Shown: positions 49,501 to 60,686 of the stretch, piece after piece | How positions within the stretch are numbered: position 1 is the first letter of the stretch | How the letters are laid out: every line of letters starts with the position of its first letter | Assembly: GCF_014641695.1 (NCBI RefSeq) | Contig: NZ_BMIF01000008.1 | Location: 179,399-243,398, forward strand | DNA: 64,000 nt | Direction: 5' to 3' | DNA from: Nitratireductor aestuarii | Lineage (GTDB): Bacteria > Pseudomonadota > Alphaproteobacteria > Rhizobiales > Rhizobiaceae | Translations under genes and position numbers: made by a program | Notes under the pieces: generated by a model | Told to the model about the DNA's origin: nothing | Database searches by the model: none | Seen by the model: the letters and a program-made list of their open reading frames with translations, nothing else

Positions 49501-50047
49501 GGACGTGATCGAGGCGATCCGCAAGCTTCGCCAGGCGATCCAGAGCCTCAACAAGGAAGGCCGCGAGCGGCTGCTTGCAGCCTTCGAGCAGGTCAACGGG
49601 CATTTCCAGCGGCTGTTCACTCACCTGTTCGGCGGTGGTACGGCCGAGTTGCAGCTCGTGGAATCCGACGATCCGCTGGATGCAGGACTGGAAATCCTTG
49701 CCCGTCCGCCCGGCAAGAAGCCGCAGACCATGACGCTTCTTTCGGGTGGCGAGCAGGCGCTGACAGCGATGGCGCTGATCTTCGCCGTGTTCCTCACCAA
49801 TCCGGCGCCGATATGCGTGCTGGACGAGGTGGACGCCCCGCTCGACGACCATAACGTGGAGCGCTTCTGTAACCTGCTTGACGAGATGGCGCGATCCACG
49901 GACACGCGCTTCGTGGTGATCACCCACAACCCGATTACAATGGCGCGGATGAACCGCCTGTTCGGCGTGACCATGGCAGAGCAGGGTGTCAGCCAGCTGG
50001 TTTCGGTGGACCTGCAACTGGCTGAACAGCTGGCTGAGGCGAGCTAG
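46589..50047 (+). CDS. smc: Chromosome segregation protein SMC
   Basis: Condensin-type ATPase that organises and separates chromosomes with ScpA and ScpB. The 1152-residue protein has an N-terminal head with Walker A GPNGCGKSN (residues 31-39), long coiled coils (about 170-500 and 660-1000) around a hinge region (about 515-620), and a C-terminal head with the signature LLSGGEQALTAMALIF and Walker B CVLDEVDAPLDDHN. MKFTKLRLVGFKSF is the standard start; GTG six codons upstream is less likely. scpA and scpB are not in the window. Confidence 0.97.
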   Translation: MKFTKLRLVGFKSFVEPSEFVIERGLTGVVGPNGCGKSNLVEALRWVMGENSYKNMRASGMDDVIFSGSGNRPARNTAEVALFLDNTDRSAPPSFNDADELQVSRRIEREAGSVYRINGKEARARDVQLLFADQSTGARSPSMVGQGRIGELIQAKPQARRALLEEAAGISGLHSRRHEAEMRMRAAEQNLERLDDVVGELATQIESLKRQARQASRFRSLSEDIRRAEAILLHLAWTQAKTQEGESKSALAQATNQVAERASQQMEAAKAQAIGSHKLPNLRNAKAEAAAALQRLTIAHTQIQEEAKRIRERTADLQKRIAQLDADIAREQQLARDNTETLQRLDEEEAQLRELEENAVEGEEEALALLETMTAELEEREQLLSTLTAEKAEAGAARAQAERALRERSERCERLNQQLASINRELAEVVARISALPDPAAKQEELDVAVEAMEMAEEAVADAEEAVSSARAAEADARAPLSEARAEVQRIETEAATLAKILSAGVNAEFPAVLEQIRVERGFETALGAALGEDLDVPTDAAAPVHWGTVSAHDDEPVLPEGVRSLASVASAPQQLARRLAQIGIVEPADGERLQPLLKPGQRLVSRDGALWRWDGYRASADAPTAAAMRLAQKNRLAELEAEAVEARDRLEEAAATLAQAENAVREQVERERQAREAVREAQRRVSVARDALAAAERASGELSSRRAVLEASQTRLAEEHEEALEAVEEARASLEDAPDLSELQAKLDRAAAEVATARGKLAEMRAAYEGRKREAEARVRRLAAIVQERQSWVFRRQNADNQITSLSDRREEIIEELERLAEAPDDLDHRVRALISEIATAEARAKEASDILQEAESAQSELDKRATESIQALSSAREARARAEERQAAAEERRIEVEARIQQSMNIAPHLVAQHTGLKPDEKLPEMNEVERRLERLKAERERLGAVNLRAEEEQRELSERYDLIVSEREDVIEAIRKLRQAIQSLNKEGRERLLAAFEQVNGHFQRLFTHLFGGGTAELQLVESDDPLDAGLEILARPPGKKPQTMTLLSGGEQALTAMALIFAVFLTNPAPICVLDEVDAPLDDHNVERFCNLLDEMARSTDTRFVVITHNPITMARMNRLFGVTMAEQGVSQLVSVDLQLAEQLAEAS

Positions 50048-50161
50048 TCGGCACCCTTGTAGGGGCTATCACGCATTCCTATCTATGCGGTCGAACAGAA
50101 ATTTCTGCTTCCATTCCCTCTACAAGTTGACTCGGGACTTAGTCCCAGAAAGGAGCAGGCG

Positions 50162-50587
50162 ATGACCAGCATTGCCACCAATACCATGCCTATTGTGGAC
50201 GAGCTTTCCCTCCGGTTGCGGGATTTTCATCGCGCGCTCATCACGGCCGAGGCTGGAGATGATCCGAGCCTGAAGAACCCGTACACGTTCCTGTTCGCAG
50301 TACTCAATGATCCGCGCTTTGCGTGGACCGGCAGGCTTTCGCAGCTGATCGTCAAGCTCGATGAAGAGGCTGCCGAGGGTGAGTTGACCGGGGCGGAGCA
50401 TCTTTGCGGATACAGGGATGAGGTCAGCAGGCTTCTCAACGAAGGCAAGGATGGAGACGCCGAGTTCCGCCTCCGCCATCTGATCGCGCTGCAGAAGGAT
50501 CCTGATGTGGCGCTTGCCACCGGTGCTCTTCGAAGGGTGCTCGCTCGCATTCCTGCCACGCAGGAGGCTGCACCGCTGGTGCACTAA
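50162..50587 (+). CDS. Hypothetical 141-residue protein
   Basis: A small acidic, mostly helical protein with no signal peptide or membrane part. It has the pattern ELSLRLRDFHRALITAEAGDDPSL, then NPYTFLFAVLNDPRFAWTGRLSQLIVKLDE, and ends in a region with repeated helices (EFRLRHLIALQ). No family is recognised. Codon use matches its neighbours and AAGGAG lies 7 bases before the ATG, so it is a real gene. It stands alone between smc and ppdK with a terminator-like hairpin behind it. Confidence 0.7.
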   Translation: MTSIATNTMPIVDELSLRLRDFHRALITAEAGDDPSLKNPYTFLFAVLNDPRFAWTGRLSQLIVKLDEEAAEGELTGAEHLCGYRDEVSRLLNEGKDGDAEFRLRHLIALQKDPDVALATGALRRVLARIPATQEAAPLVH

Positions 50588-50607
50588 TTACTCGGTAGTT
50601 CGAATAG

Positions 50608-50639
50608 GAGCCGTCCAGTGCCAGAGCGCTGGGCGGCTC
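50608..50639 (+). terminator. Terminator-like hairpin after the 141-aa gene
   Basis: GAGCCGTCCAG and CTGGGCGGCTC pair at eleven positions (one G-U) around a ten-base loop. The following TGTCGTT is only weakly T-rich. Confidence 0.6.
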
Positions 50640-50811
50640 TGTCGTTAGAAACATCCGACCGAGCGCAATTTTGTTGCTGTGTGAACCACTTCCTTTTGTC
50701 TAATCGATAATAATTGCCACAGGTAGAAAGCTGCTATTGCCGAGGCTTCGCTGGGCCATTATCCCAGAGTCCGTCGCAGGGAGCGCGACGGAGAGCAATC
50801 AGGAATTGAGC

Positions 50812-53475
<2,664 letters not shown>

Positions 53476-53500
53476 GCTTCTGGCGTGATCCAGAACAGAG

Positions 53501-53526
53501 CGCCGGCCTCAAGAGCCGGCGTTTCT
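53501..53526 (+). terminator. Terminator of ppdK
   Basis: CGCCGGC and GCCGGCG form seven perfect pairs around a seven-base loop, then TTTCTGT. It lies 25 bases after the ppdK stop. Confidence 0.75.
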
Positions 53527-53603
53527 GTATCTGGGGCCTGACCGGTGACGACGGACCGGAAAATAGGTACTTGTTGTTTGAACGGTATCCGCGGAGTTTG
53601 CCC

Positions 53604-54401
53604 ATGATCGTCGATCGCGCCATGAAACTGGAACGCCAGCGGACATCCCTCGCGGGATGGTCGAGCAGGACGGCTTCATTTGCGATCGTGCTGTTGATCA
53701 CAGCCTGCGTTGCGCACGGATTCGGACTGCTCCTGACGATCCCGTTTTTCTGGTCGCTCGTCATTGCAGGTGGACTGGCAGTGCTGGCGCTTCTGGCGGG
53801 CGTCGGTGCGCTGTGGCGCATGTGGCAGTACGGGTTGACGGGGTTAGGTGCAGCAAGCTGGGGCGTCTTTGCGTCGCTGTTGCTGCTGCTGCCTTATGGG
53901 CTGGCCGTGGCGCTCTATATCACGCGTCCAGCGTTGACGGATGTCACCACTGACGTGGTGTCGCCGCCCGAATTCGTGCTCGCGGGAAAGCTGCGGGACG
54001 AGGCGATGAACCCTATAGAGCCGCTGAGCCAGGCGGACGGGCTTCAGCATATGGAGTCCTATCCGGAACTCACCGGCCGCCGCTATGAACATTCACGCGA
54101 ACAGGTGCTCAATGCTGTTCTGACATTGCTGCAGGGCAGGGGCTGGAGCCTACTCACGCCTGCACCGATCGATGAAGCAGAGGGGACGGTCGTGAGCATG
54201 ACGCTCGAGGCGACGGCAACGGGGTTCATCGTTGGCATCCCGTTCGATGTGGCGATCCGGATCGAGGATCGGGGCGATGCGACGTTTGTCGACATGCGAT
54301 CCGTCTCACGCTACGGCCCGCACGACCTCGGCATGAATGCCCTGCAGATCCAGTGGTTCCTGAAGGATCTCGATCAGGCGCTGAGCGAAGTAGGCAGTTA
54401 A
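53604..54401 (+). CDS. DUF1499 family membrane protein
   Basis: A 265-residue protein with three membrane helices in the first half (about 20-45, 50-70, 85-110), then a soluble DUF1499 domain with the pattern SYPELTGRRYEHSREQVLNAVLTLLQGRGW, MTLEATATGFIVGIPFDVAIRIE and VDMRSVSRYGPHDLGMNALQIQWFLKDLD. GGAG lies 8 bases before the ATG; a longer frame runs back into ppdK and its terminator. No function is established. It is convergent with the MBL gene, 4 bp apart. Confidence 0.85.
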   Translation: MIVDRAMKLERQRTSLAGWSSRTASFAIVLLITACVAHGFGLLLTIPFFWSLVIAGGLAVLALLAGVGALWRMWQYGLTGLGAASWGVFASLLLLLPYGLAVALYITRPALTDVTTDVVSPPEFVLAGKLRDEAMNPIEPLSQADGLQHMESYPELTGRRYEHSREQVLNAVLTLLQGRGWSLLTPAPIDEAEGTVVSMTLEATATGFIVGIPFDVAIRIEDRGDATFVDMRSVSRYGPHDLGMNALQIQWFLKDLDQALSEVGS

Positions 54402-54405
54402 TTGG

Positions 54406-55305
54406 TTAGATTAACATAAACTCCGACCGGATAGACGGCTGGCCCTCGCAGGCGACGCGTCCGCGTGTGACCAGATCTTCCAGATGCGCGAAGACGGAGG
54501 AAGCGGCAGCGCGATGCAGGCGCGGGTCGGTGTCGCGGTAGATGGCCGCGACGATTTCGGCGATCGTGCGGTCGCCTTCGGAGAGCCGCTCGAGGATCGC
54601 ACGCTCACGCATCTTGCGGTGTGCCTTCAGGCCGCGCAGGAAGGTGGAGGGCTTGGTGACGGGTCCGCCGTGTCCCGGCAGCAGCAGGGTGTCGTCGCGC
54701 TCGAGCAGCCTGTCCAGGGACGCCATGTAGTCGGACATGGAGCCATCGGGCGGCGAGACGACAGTGGTGGACCATGCCATGACATGATCGCCGGAGAAGG
54801 TGATGCCTGTGCCTTCGAGCGCGAAAGCGCAATGGTTCGAGGCATGGCCGGGCGTGTGGATGGTGCGCAGGGTCCAGCCGTCACCTTCGATCAGCTGGTC
54901 ATCGACAAGGGCGATATCGGGCACGAAGTCGCTGTCACCGCTGGCATCGAGCTGCGCCATTTCGTCGGAGGCAGGGATACGCGACGGGCGGTGGGGACCA
55001 AACCCAACGGTCGGCGCTCCGGTCGCCTCCCTCAGATGGCGGGCGAGGGGCGAGTGGTCACGGTGCGTGTGGGTGACGATGATGTGGCTTACGGGACGCG
55101 AACCGATGGCGGCCAGCAGCGCCTGAAGGTGCGCTCTGTCCTCCGGACCCGGATCAATGATTGCGAGCGAGCTGCTCCCAAGGATGTAAGTGTTGGTGCC
55201 GTGGAAGGTGAAGGGGCTCGGATTGTTGACGGTCATGCGCTGGATGCCAGGCGCGACGTCGACCGCTTTTCCGTAGTGGGGCTCGAATTTCAAATTGAAT
55301 TCCAC
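54406..55305 (-). CDS. Metallo-beta-lactamase-fold hydrolase, LACTB2-like
   Basis: A 299-residue hydrolase of the MBL superfamily. The metal motif HxHxDH is seen as THTHRDHSPLARHL, with IDPGPEDRAHL before it, and later ligands in TPGHASNHCAFAL (His), TFSGDHVMAWS (Asp) and LPGHGGPV (His). The C-terminal winged-helix-like part (IAEIVAAIYRDTDPRLHRAAASSVFAHLEDLV) is that of LACTB2/RNase-type proteins. Substrate unknown; RNA or acyl thioester hydrolysis are the known roles of relatives. Confidence 0.88.
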   Translation of the reverse strand: MEFNLKFEPHYGKAVDVAPGIQRMTVNNPSPFTFHGTNTYILGSSSLAIIDPGPEDRAHLQALLAAIGSRPVSHIIVTHTHRDHSPLARHLREATGAPTVGFGPHRPSRIPASDEMAQLDASGDSDFVPDIALVDDQLIEGDGWTLRTIHTPGHASNHCAFALEGTGITFSGDHVMAWSTTVVSPPDGSMSDYMASLDRLLERDDTLLLPGHGGPVTKPSTFLRGLKAHRKMRERAILERLSEGDRTIAEIVAAIYRDTDPRLHRAAASSVFAHLEDLVTRGRVACEGQPSIRSEFMLI

Positions 55306-55527
55306 GCTAAAGCCTCCCGTTTGCTGATACGGCCTATTGCATTTTCTCTTCCAAGTGAACCTTTTTCATGGCGGCTCTCGGGGAGAGACTTTCTTATTCG
55401 CCCGCCATGAGGCGTTGGCGCATGACGCCTGTTGGAATGCAGGAATTGGCGTGCGAATCCTCTGGAACCGCCAAGCCTATCCACTATGGTGTCAGCGGGT
55501 GGCGCTGTCTGAACTCAGGAGAATTGC

Positions 55528-56517
55528 ATGACTGTGCTGGTGACCGGCGGTGCGGGATATATTGGCAGCCATATGGTTTGGGAGCTTCTCGACCATGGCG
55601 AGGACGTAGTGGTTCTCGACCGGCTGTCGACCGGTTTCGACTGGGCTGTTGCGGAGGCGGCCGAACTTGTCGTGGGCGACATTGCCGACCAGGAGCTGGT
55701 GGAAGACATCATCAAGCGGCATTCGGTGGATTCGATCATCCACTTCGCGGGCTCGATCATCGTGCCGGAATCGGTGGCGGATCCGCTCGGCTACTATCTG
55801 AACAACACGGTGAAATCGCGCGCGCTGATCGAGAGCGCGGTGCGGACAGGCGTGAAGAACTTCATCTTCTCCTCGACGGCTGCAGTCTATGGAACGCCGG
55901 AGGAAAGCCCGGTCAACGAGCAGGCGCCTCTGCGGCCGGAATCTCCCTACGGCACGTCGAAGCTGATGACGGAAATCATGCTGCGCGATACGGCCGCCGC
56001 GCATGATTTCCGCTACACGGCGCTGCGCTATTTCAACGTCTCGGGTGCCGATCCGCAGATGCGGACGGGCCAGTCGACCAAAGGGGCGACGCACCTCATC
56101 AAGGTCGCCTGCGAAACCGCGACCGGCAAGCGTCCATCCATGGACGTGTTCGGCACGGACTACGAGACGCGAGATGGTACCTGCGAGCGAGACTATATCC
56201 ACGTCTCGGATCTGGTGAATGCGCACTACCTCGCCCTTAAGCGCCTGCGCGACGGCGGTGACAGCATGGTTGCCAACTGCGGCTACGGCCGTGGTTCGAC
56301 GGTGCTCGAGGTGATCGAGGCGGTGAAACGCGTTTCGGGCGTGGATTTCCCCGTGGTCATGAGCGGCCGCAGGCCCGGTGACGCCGTGGCAATCGTGTCG
56401 CGGCCGGACCTCTGCAAGGCTGAGCTCGGCTGGGTGCCACGCTGCAATGATCTGGAGCTCATCATCTCCCATGCGCTGGAATGGGAGAAGCAGCTGGCGC
56501 TGCGCAACCGGGTGTAG
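55528..56517 (+). CDS. galE: UDP-glucose 4-epimerase
   Basis: NAD-dependent epimerase interconverting UDP-glucose and UDP-galactose, supplying surface polysaccharide. The 329-residue extended SDR has the cofactor motif VTGGAGYIGSHMVWEL, the Ser-Thr region SSTAAVYG, and the catalytic YGTSK. The carboxy half has RDYIHVSDLVNAHY. AGGAG lies 6 bases before the ATG. It opens the polysaccharide region and is convergent with the sugar transferase gene, 21 bp apart. Confidence 0.93.
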   Translation: MTVLVTGGAGYIGSHMVWELLDHGEDVVVLDRLSTGFDWAVAEAAELVVGDIADQELVEDIIKRHSVDSIIHFAGSIIVPESVADPLGYYLNNTVKSRALIESAVRTGVKNFIFSSTAAVYGTPEESPVNEQAPLRPESPYGTSKLMTEIMLRDTAAAHDFRYTALRYFNVSGADPQMRTGQSTKGATHLIKVACETATGKRPSMDVFGTDYETRDGTCERDYIHVSDLVNAHYLALKRLRDGGDSMVANCGYGRGSTVLEVIEAVKRVSGVDFPVVMSGRRPGDAVAIVSRPDLCKAELGWVPRCNDLELIISHALEWEKQLALRNRV

Positions 56518-56538
56518 GGTGGGATTGCGGGGCTGAAT

Positions 56539-57144
56539 TCAGCCCCGCCAGACGGTCCGGAACATCAGCCAGAGATCGAGGCGGAGCGACCAGTTCCGCA
56601 GATATTCCGCGTCCGATTCGGCGCAGCGGCGCGGGTCCGACATGTCGATATCGCGAACCTGCGCCAGCCCGGTGATGCCGGGCTCAATCTGCAGGACGCC
56701 CAGGTTCCGCCGATGCAGAATCAGTTCTGCCTGCTCCGGCAAACAGGGGCGGGGGCCGACGAGCGACATGTCACCCCTGATCACGTTCCAGAGCTGCGGA
56801 AGCTCGTCGAGCTTCGTCTTCCGTAGAAACTTGCCGATCGGCGTTATGTAGGAAACCGGCGCTTCATGCGTCGGCACCGAAGGGCTTCCCTTTCGCATGG
56901 TGCGCAGCTTGTAGCAGAGGAACCCACGGCCCTCCTTGCCGACGCGCATCTGTGCGAAGATCGCTGGGCCTGGCGACGTTGCGCGGATGAGAATCGCACA
57001 CACTGCCATTACCGGCGCGAAGACAATGATTGCTGGCACAGCCAGACAGAGGTCCATCAGGCGCTTGCCGCGCAGATGCAGTGCTGAGGGCTGTTGGCTG
57101 GTTCGCGGCAGACGCAGAGAACGCTCATTCTGATGCGGATTCAT
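56539..57144 (-). CDS. Undecaprenyl-phosphate sugar-1-phosphate transferase (PglC/WcaJ type)
   Basis: Membrane initiator of polysaccharide or glycan synthesis that moves a sugar phosphate from a nucleotide sugar to undecaprenyl phosphate. The 201-residue protein is the short monotopic form: an N-terminal re-entrant hydrophobic segment (LCLAVPAIIVFAPVMAVCAILIR), FAQMRVGKEGRGFLCYKLRTM, TKLDELPQLWNVIRGDMSLVGPRP and EPGITGLAQV. Its ATG overlaps the stop of the dehydratase gene upstream by 4 bases (ATGA), so the two act together. Confidence 0.94.
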   Translation of the reverse strand: MNPHQNERSLRLPRTSQQPSALHLRGKRLMDLCLAVPAIIVFAPVMAVCAILIRATSPGPAIFAQMRVGKEGRGFLCYKLRTMRKGSPSVPTHEAPVSYITPIGKFLRKTKLDELPQLWNVIRGDMSLVGPRPCLPEQAELILHRRNLGVLQIEPGITGLAQVRDIDMSDPRRCAESDAEYLRNWSLRLDLWLMFRTVWRG

Positions 57145-59066
57145 GCGGAGTATCGATCACCCGCGCTCCAAGCCGCGGGGCTGCCTTGAAAAAACTGCCT
57201 GTCCTGCGTCTCCAGAAGGTCGAACAGGAGCCGCCGGATCGCATCGGGGTCGTAGCGGTCGATGGCCTTCTCCAGCTGGTCAATCCGAAGGGGAACATCC
57301 TCCAGAGGAACTTGAGATGGCGCACCGCGCAGGATCTTGGAATGGCGGGTGCGCGTGATCGAGCTCGGATCGTAGAACAGCTCTTCGTTGAGCTTTTCGG
57401 CGGGATGCATGCCGATGGTCACGATTTCAATATCGCCGTCCGGGTTCTCATCGTCCTTCACCGTGAGACCCGCCAACATGATCATGTCTTCGGCGAGATC
57501 ACGGATGCGCACGGGTTCACCCATGTCGAGAAGCAGAATGTCGCCGCTTTCCGACAGGGCTCCCGCCTGGACGATCAGCTCGGCGGCTTCGCGGATAGAC
57601 ATGAAGTAACGGGTCATGCCCTCGTCGGTGAGCGTGATCGGGCCACCCTTGGCGATCTGTTCCTTGAACAGGGGAACCACGGAGCCGCTGGAGCCGATGA
57701 CATTGCCGAATCGCACGCAGGAGAAGACGCGACGCGGATCCTGTTCCGCGGCGAGCGCTCCAAAGTAGTGGACGATGATTTCCGCCCAGCGCTTCGTGGC
57801 GCCCATGACACTGGATGGCCTGACGGCCTTGTCGGAGGAGATGAGGATGAGTTTTTCGACGTTCAACGCACAGGCTTCGCGCGCGAGATGGAAGGAGCCG
57901 AGGACGTTGTTGCGCACGCCTTCCACGTGGTTGGCCTCCACCATTGGGACGTGCTTGTAGGCTGCGCAATGGTAGATGGTATCGACCTTATGGGTCGTGA
58001 TCGTATGTCGCAGAAAGCCGGCGTCGCAGATGGAGCCCAGTGCTGGAATAAGCTCGAAGTCGCCATAGGGACGCAGCTCACGCTCGATCTGGTAGAGGCC
58101 AAGTTCGTTGAAGTCGAGCAGCACCAGCTTGGAAGGTTTCAGCTGGGCGACAGCGCGACTGAGCGCAGAGCCGATGGAGCCAGCCGCGCCGGTGATCATG
58201 ATCACGCGGCCCTGGACAGGCTCACGCAGAAGCTCTGGAATGGCAGGGACCGGCGGGCGGCCGAGGAGATCATCAATGTCGATGTCACGGATGTAGCTGA
58301 CCAGGTATTTGCCTGCAGCAAGATCGGCGAGCGGTGGCAAGACGCGGATCTTTACCGGGAGACGTCCGACATTGGCGACGAGCTCGCGCTGGGCGCGGAC
58401 GCCGGCGGTCGGAGAGGCGATGATAACCTCCCGGATGCCAAGCTGCAGGATTAGTTCCTGCAGGTGTTTGCTCGGATAGATCCGGATGCCGATGACATCC
58501 ATATTCTCCAGGCTTGGGTCGTCGCTGACGAAGGCAGCAACCTGGAATTCGGATGTGGCATGGAGCGAGTTCGCGAGCTCTATTGCCGGTTCGCCGGCGC
58601 CATAGATGATGACGCGCCTGGCGTTCTTGTCCGTACCATGCCGTTCCGTCAGGAGCCATTTGGCGACGAATCGGGTGCCTACGAGCGCGGCGAAGCTGCC
58701 CAGCCAGTAGACCAGTGCGATTGTACGCGGGATACCTCCAGCGCCAAAGGACAGGGTTATATAGACCAGACTCACCCAAACCATAGTGGACACGGTGACG
58801 GCCTGAAGAACTGTCCAGATCGTGTATCCGCTCAGATACCTCAGTATCGTCCGGTACAGGCCCATGGACGCAAAGATCGGCAGGGCCGTTGCGGGACCGG
58901 CCAGAATGAAGAGGGTCTGTTCGAAGTTCGGGATGTAGAATCGGTCAAAGCGTAGGCAGAAACCAGCCCAGATGATCAACATCAACGTAACCGCATCGAC
59001 GACGAGCAAGACAAGCTGCTTCGTCCGCCGGGACCGCGATTGAAGCCAGTTGCGGACTTTAGTCAT
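57141..59066 (-). CDS. Nucleotide-sugar 4,6-dehydratase, membrane type (FlaA1/PglF/WbpM-like)
   Basis: Large SDR of 641 residues, likely a UDP-GlcNAc 4,6-dehydratase. Four membrane helices occupy about residues 15-125. A CoA-binding-like domain follows (RRVIIYGAGEPAIELA), then the catalytic SDR domain from about 290 with MITGAAGSIGSALSRAV, YHCAAYKHVPMVEAN, SSDKAVRPSSVMGATKR and VRFGNVIGSSGSVVP. The Met-Gly-x-Thr-Lys motif replaces the Tyr-x3-Lys of ordinary SDRs, typical of this subfamily. It probably supplies the sugar used by the adjoining transferase. Confidence 0.93.
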   Translation of the reverse strand: MTKVRNWLQSRSRRTKQLVLLVVDAVTLMLIIWAGFCLRFDRFYIPNFEQTLFILAGPATALPIFASMGLYRTILRYLSGYTIWTVLQAVTVSTMVWVSLVYITLSFGAGGIPRTIALVYWLGSFAALVGTRFVAKWLLTERHGTDKNARRVIIYGAGEPAIELANSLHATSEFQVAAFVSDDPSLENMDVIGIRIYPSKHLQELILQLGIREVIIASPTAGVRAQRELVANVGRLPVKIRVLPPLADLAAGKYLVSYIRDIDIDDLLGRPPVPAIPELLREPVQGRVIMITGAAGSIGSALSRAVAQLKPSKLVLLDFNELGLYQIERELRPYGDFELIPALGSICDAGFLRHTITTHKVDTIYHCAAYKHVPMVEANHVEGVRNNVLGSFHLAREACALNVEKLILISSDKAVRPSSVMGATKRWAEIIVHYFGALAAEQDPRRVFSCVRFGNVIGSSGSVVPLFKEQIAKGGPITLTDEGMTRYFMSIREAAELIVQAGALSESGDILLLDMGEPVRIRDLAEDMIMLAGLTVKDDENPDGDIEIVTIGMHPAEKLNEELFYDPSSITRTRHSKILRGAPSQVPLEDVPLRIDQLEKAIDRYDPDAIRRLLFDLLETQDRQFFQGSPAAWSAGDRYSA

Positions 59067-59220
59067 AGTGGTGCCCTAAGAGAGATGATTCTCCCATGTA
59101 AGCCCCCGAAATTCGTTCTATAGCGAACGGCTCAGAGTGCAACTGACCATTCCACAAACGGGACTTCACAAAAAATAATCGAGTGTTGCCGCTGCCTTGG
59201 TGGCCAAACCGAAATACGCG

Positions 59221-59248
59221 TTGCGTTGGAACGAGCGGCCCGCTATAT
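59221..59248 (+). promoter_or_regulatory. Promoter of tRNA-Gln
   Basis: TTGCGT (59221-59226) and CTATAT (59243-59248) lie 16 bases apart, and the tRNA starts 17 bases after the -10. CTATAT is the usual alphaproteobacterial -10. Confidence 0.6.
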
Positions 59249-59264
59249 GGACCGACGTTGCCGT

Positions 59265-59339
59265 TGGGGCGTAGCCAAGCGGTAAGGCAGCGGTTTTTGG
59301 TACCGCCATTCCCTGGTTCGAATCCAGGCGCCCCAGCCA
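59265..59339 (+). tRNA. tRNA-Gln (anticodon UUG)
   Basis: A 75-base tRNA with CCA encoded. The acceptor stem is TGGGGCG / CGCCCCA, with G before CCA at 59337-59339. The anticodon stem is GCGGT / ACCGC around TTTTGGT, giving TTG at 59297-59299. The T arm has CCTGGTTCGAATCCAGG. The D arm (AGCCAAGCGGTAAGGC) is standard for Gln. It stands between the polysaccharide genes and ridA and could be an integration site. Confidence 0.97.
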
Positions 59340-59459
59340 TGCTTTCCATCCATGCGCTATCTACATTCATACGTGCGGTATGAATAACCGGTATGTCACA
59401 AGTATGGACGCCGGTTGCACAAAAGCACCATTACTCCAAAAGTGGTAGCCCAGACGCAA

Positions 59460-59492
59460 CAACGCCTTCCGCGCATGGAGCGGAAGGCGTTG
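59460..59492 (-). terminator. Terminator of ridA
   Basis: CAACGCCTTCCGC and GCGGAAGGCGTTG form thirteen perfect pairs with a seven-base loop, 16 bases after the ridA stop on the minus strand. Only TTG follows the stem there, but the stem itself is very strong. Confidence 0.75.
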
Positions 59493-59508
59493 AGAATGCA
59501 CGGAAAAT

Positions 59509-59886
59509 TCAGGCAATCGCAATGATTGCTTCGACTTCAACCTTGGCGCCGCGGGGCAGGGCCGAGACTTCGAAGGTTGCGCGCGCCGGATAGGGAGCGG
59601 TGAAAAACTCTCCGTATGCAGCGTTGATTTCGGCGAAGCGTGAAAGCTCCGTGGTAAGAATCGTCGTCTTGATGGTGTTCTTGAGGCTTGTTCCCGCTGC
59701 TTCCGCAATGGCTGCAATGTTCTTCACACACTGGCGAATCTGTTCCGCAGCATCCTCAGAATTGAACTCGCCAGTTGCCGGATCGAGCGGCAACTGGCCG
59801 GAGACGAACAGAAGGTCACCGTGGCGGATCGCCTGGGAGTAAGGCCCGATCGCCGCCGGTGCGTTAAGTGTTTCTATCTGGTTCAT
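59509..59886 (-). CDS. ridA: RidA-family enamine/imine deaminase
   Basis: Hydrolyses reactive 2-aminoacrylate and similar imines released by PLP enzymes. The 125-residue protein is a full RidA (YjgF/UK114) member with AIGPYSQAIRHGDLLFVSGQLPLDP, the substrate-binding arginine in PYPARATFEVSALPRGAKVEVEAIIA and the closing IAIA. It stands alone between tRNA-Gln and an 800-bp gap. Confidence 0.96.
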   Translation of the reverse strand: MNQIETLNAPAAIGPYSQAIRHGDLLFVSGQLPLDPATGEFNSEDAAEQIRQCVKNIAAIAEAAGTSLKNTIKTTILTTELSRFAEINAAYGEFFTAPYPARATFEVSALPRGAKVEVEAIIAIA

Positions 59887-60686
59887 GAGCCAACCCTTTC
59901 AAAAGCCGTTTCCGGGACCTTCTCGCAAGTGGCGGAGAAAGTTGCAACAGGATGGCGCATAACGAGCGGCATTGGTGTTGTGAAAAGGTGCCGCCCACCT
60001 ATGCAATCAAGGGTCTTGGAAGTCGCGCTCCAGGCATGTGGAAGGGGAACTGTGAGTCTTGCTCTTGGATATACGCCGCCAGAGGACCTGTCGGCGAAGA
60101 AGTCCCTCACCCCAAAATGCGGCGATGTGGCTTGGATTTCAAACAGACGATACAGCGCCCGTGCGCTTAATCGATGAAACAATTGGTGTGAAGGTGGTTT
60201 CATGCCAGATTACTTTATCAATACGCATTGATTAGCTCGTAAACTCTGTATCAAACCTCTCTAAAACCATTTATATTTGCTCAAAAAAATAGAAACTAGA
60301 AAAAGATTGTATATCTCACCGGGAGTGGTGTATGTGCTCCTGGCTCTCTTACCAAGAGGGCGGCGATTCCCGATCATGATAATTTAGCACGATATTTTAT
60401 ATAATGGTTATTGTACATATATTGGGTTCTTCTCTTACCTTGTTCCTCAAGGCGTAGATATTTGAAAAACCTTGCAATTCACCATCAGCGGACTGTTGGT
60501 GCGATTGCTCACATCAAATGAATGAAGACAGGCCGTTGAAGATGCTCGCGAGCGGCCAAGCCGGTGTGGCTGACCCAGATGAAGGTAACATCGCTCATCG
60601 ACGCATGGTTCGCTTCAACCTGTTTGGTCGCATCGCTAAGCACTGTGCACGGACTCTAACCCTGAGCTGAACTTACTAGGGCGGAA
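59887..60686. other. 800-bp region without a convincing gene, GC drop begins here
   Basis: The left 300 bases are GC-moderate with open frames on both strands (for example minus 59883-60203) that lack ribosome sites and family features. From about 60200 the sequence becomes plainly AT-rich. A TATAAT at 60400-60405 and a nearby TACATATAT suggest a promoter for the genes to the right, but no matching -35 is clear. A 50-codon frame at 60518-60670 is listed apart. This looks like the edge of a transferred segment; no repeat or integrase end was found. Confidence 0.5.
60518..60670 (+). CDS. Possible 50-residue small protein
   Basis: An ATG-started frame of 50 codons ending TGA 16 bases before the glycosyltransferase gene. 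The product is basic near the end (HRRMVRFNLFGRIAKHC). There is no good ribosome site and no recognised family. It may be the worn end of an older gene, or chance. Confidence 0.2.
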   Translation: MNEDRPLKMLASGQAGVADPDEGNIAHRRMVRFNLFGRIAKHCARTLTLS

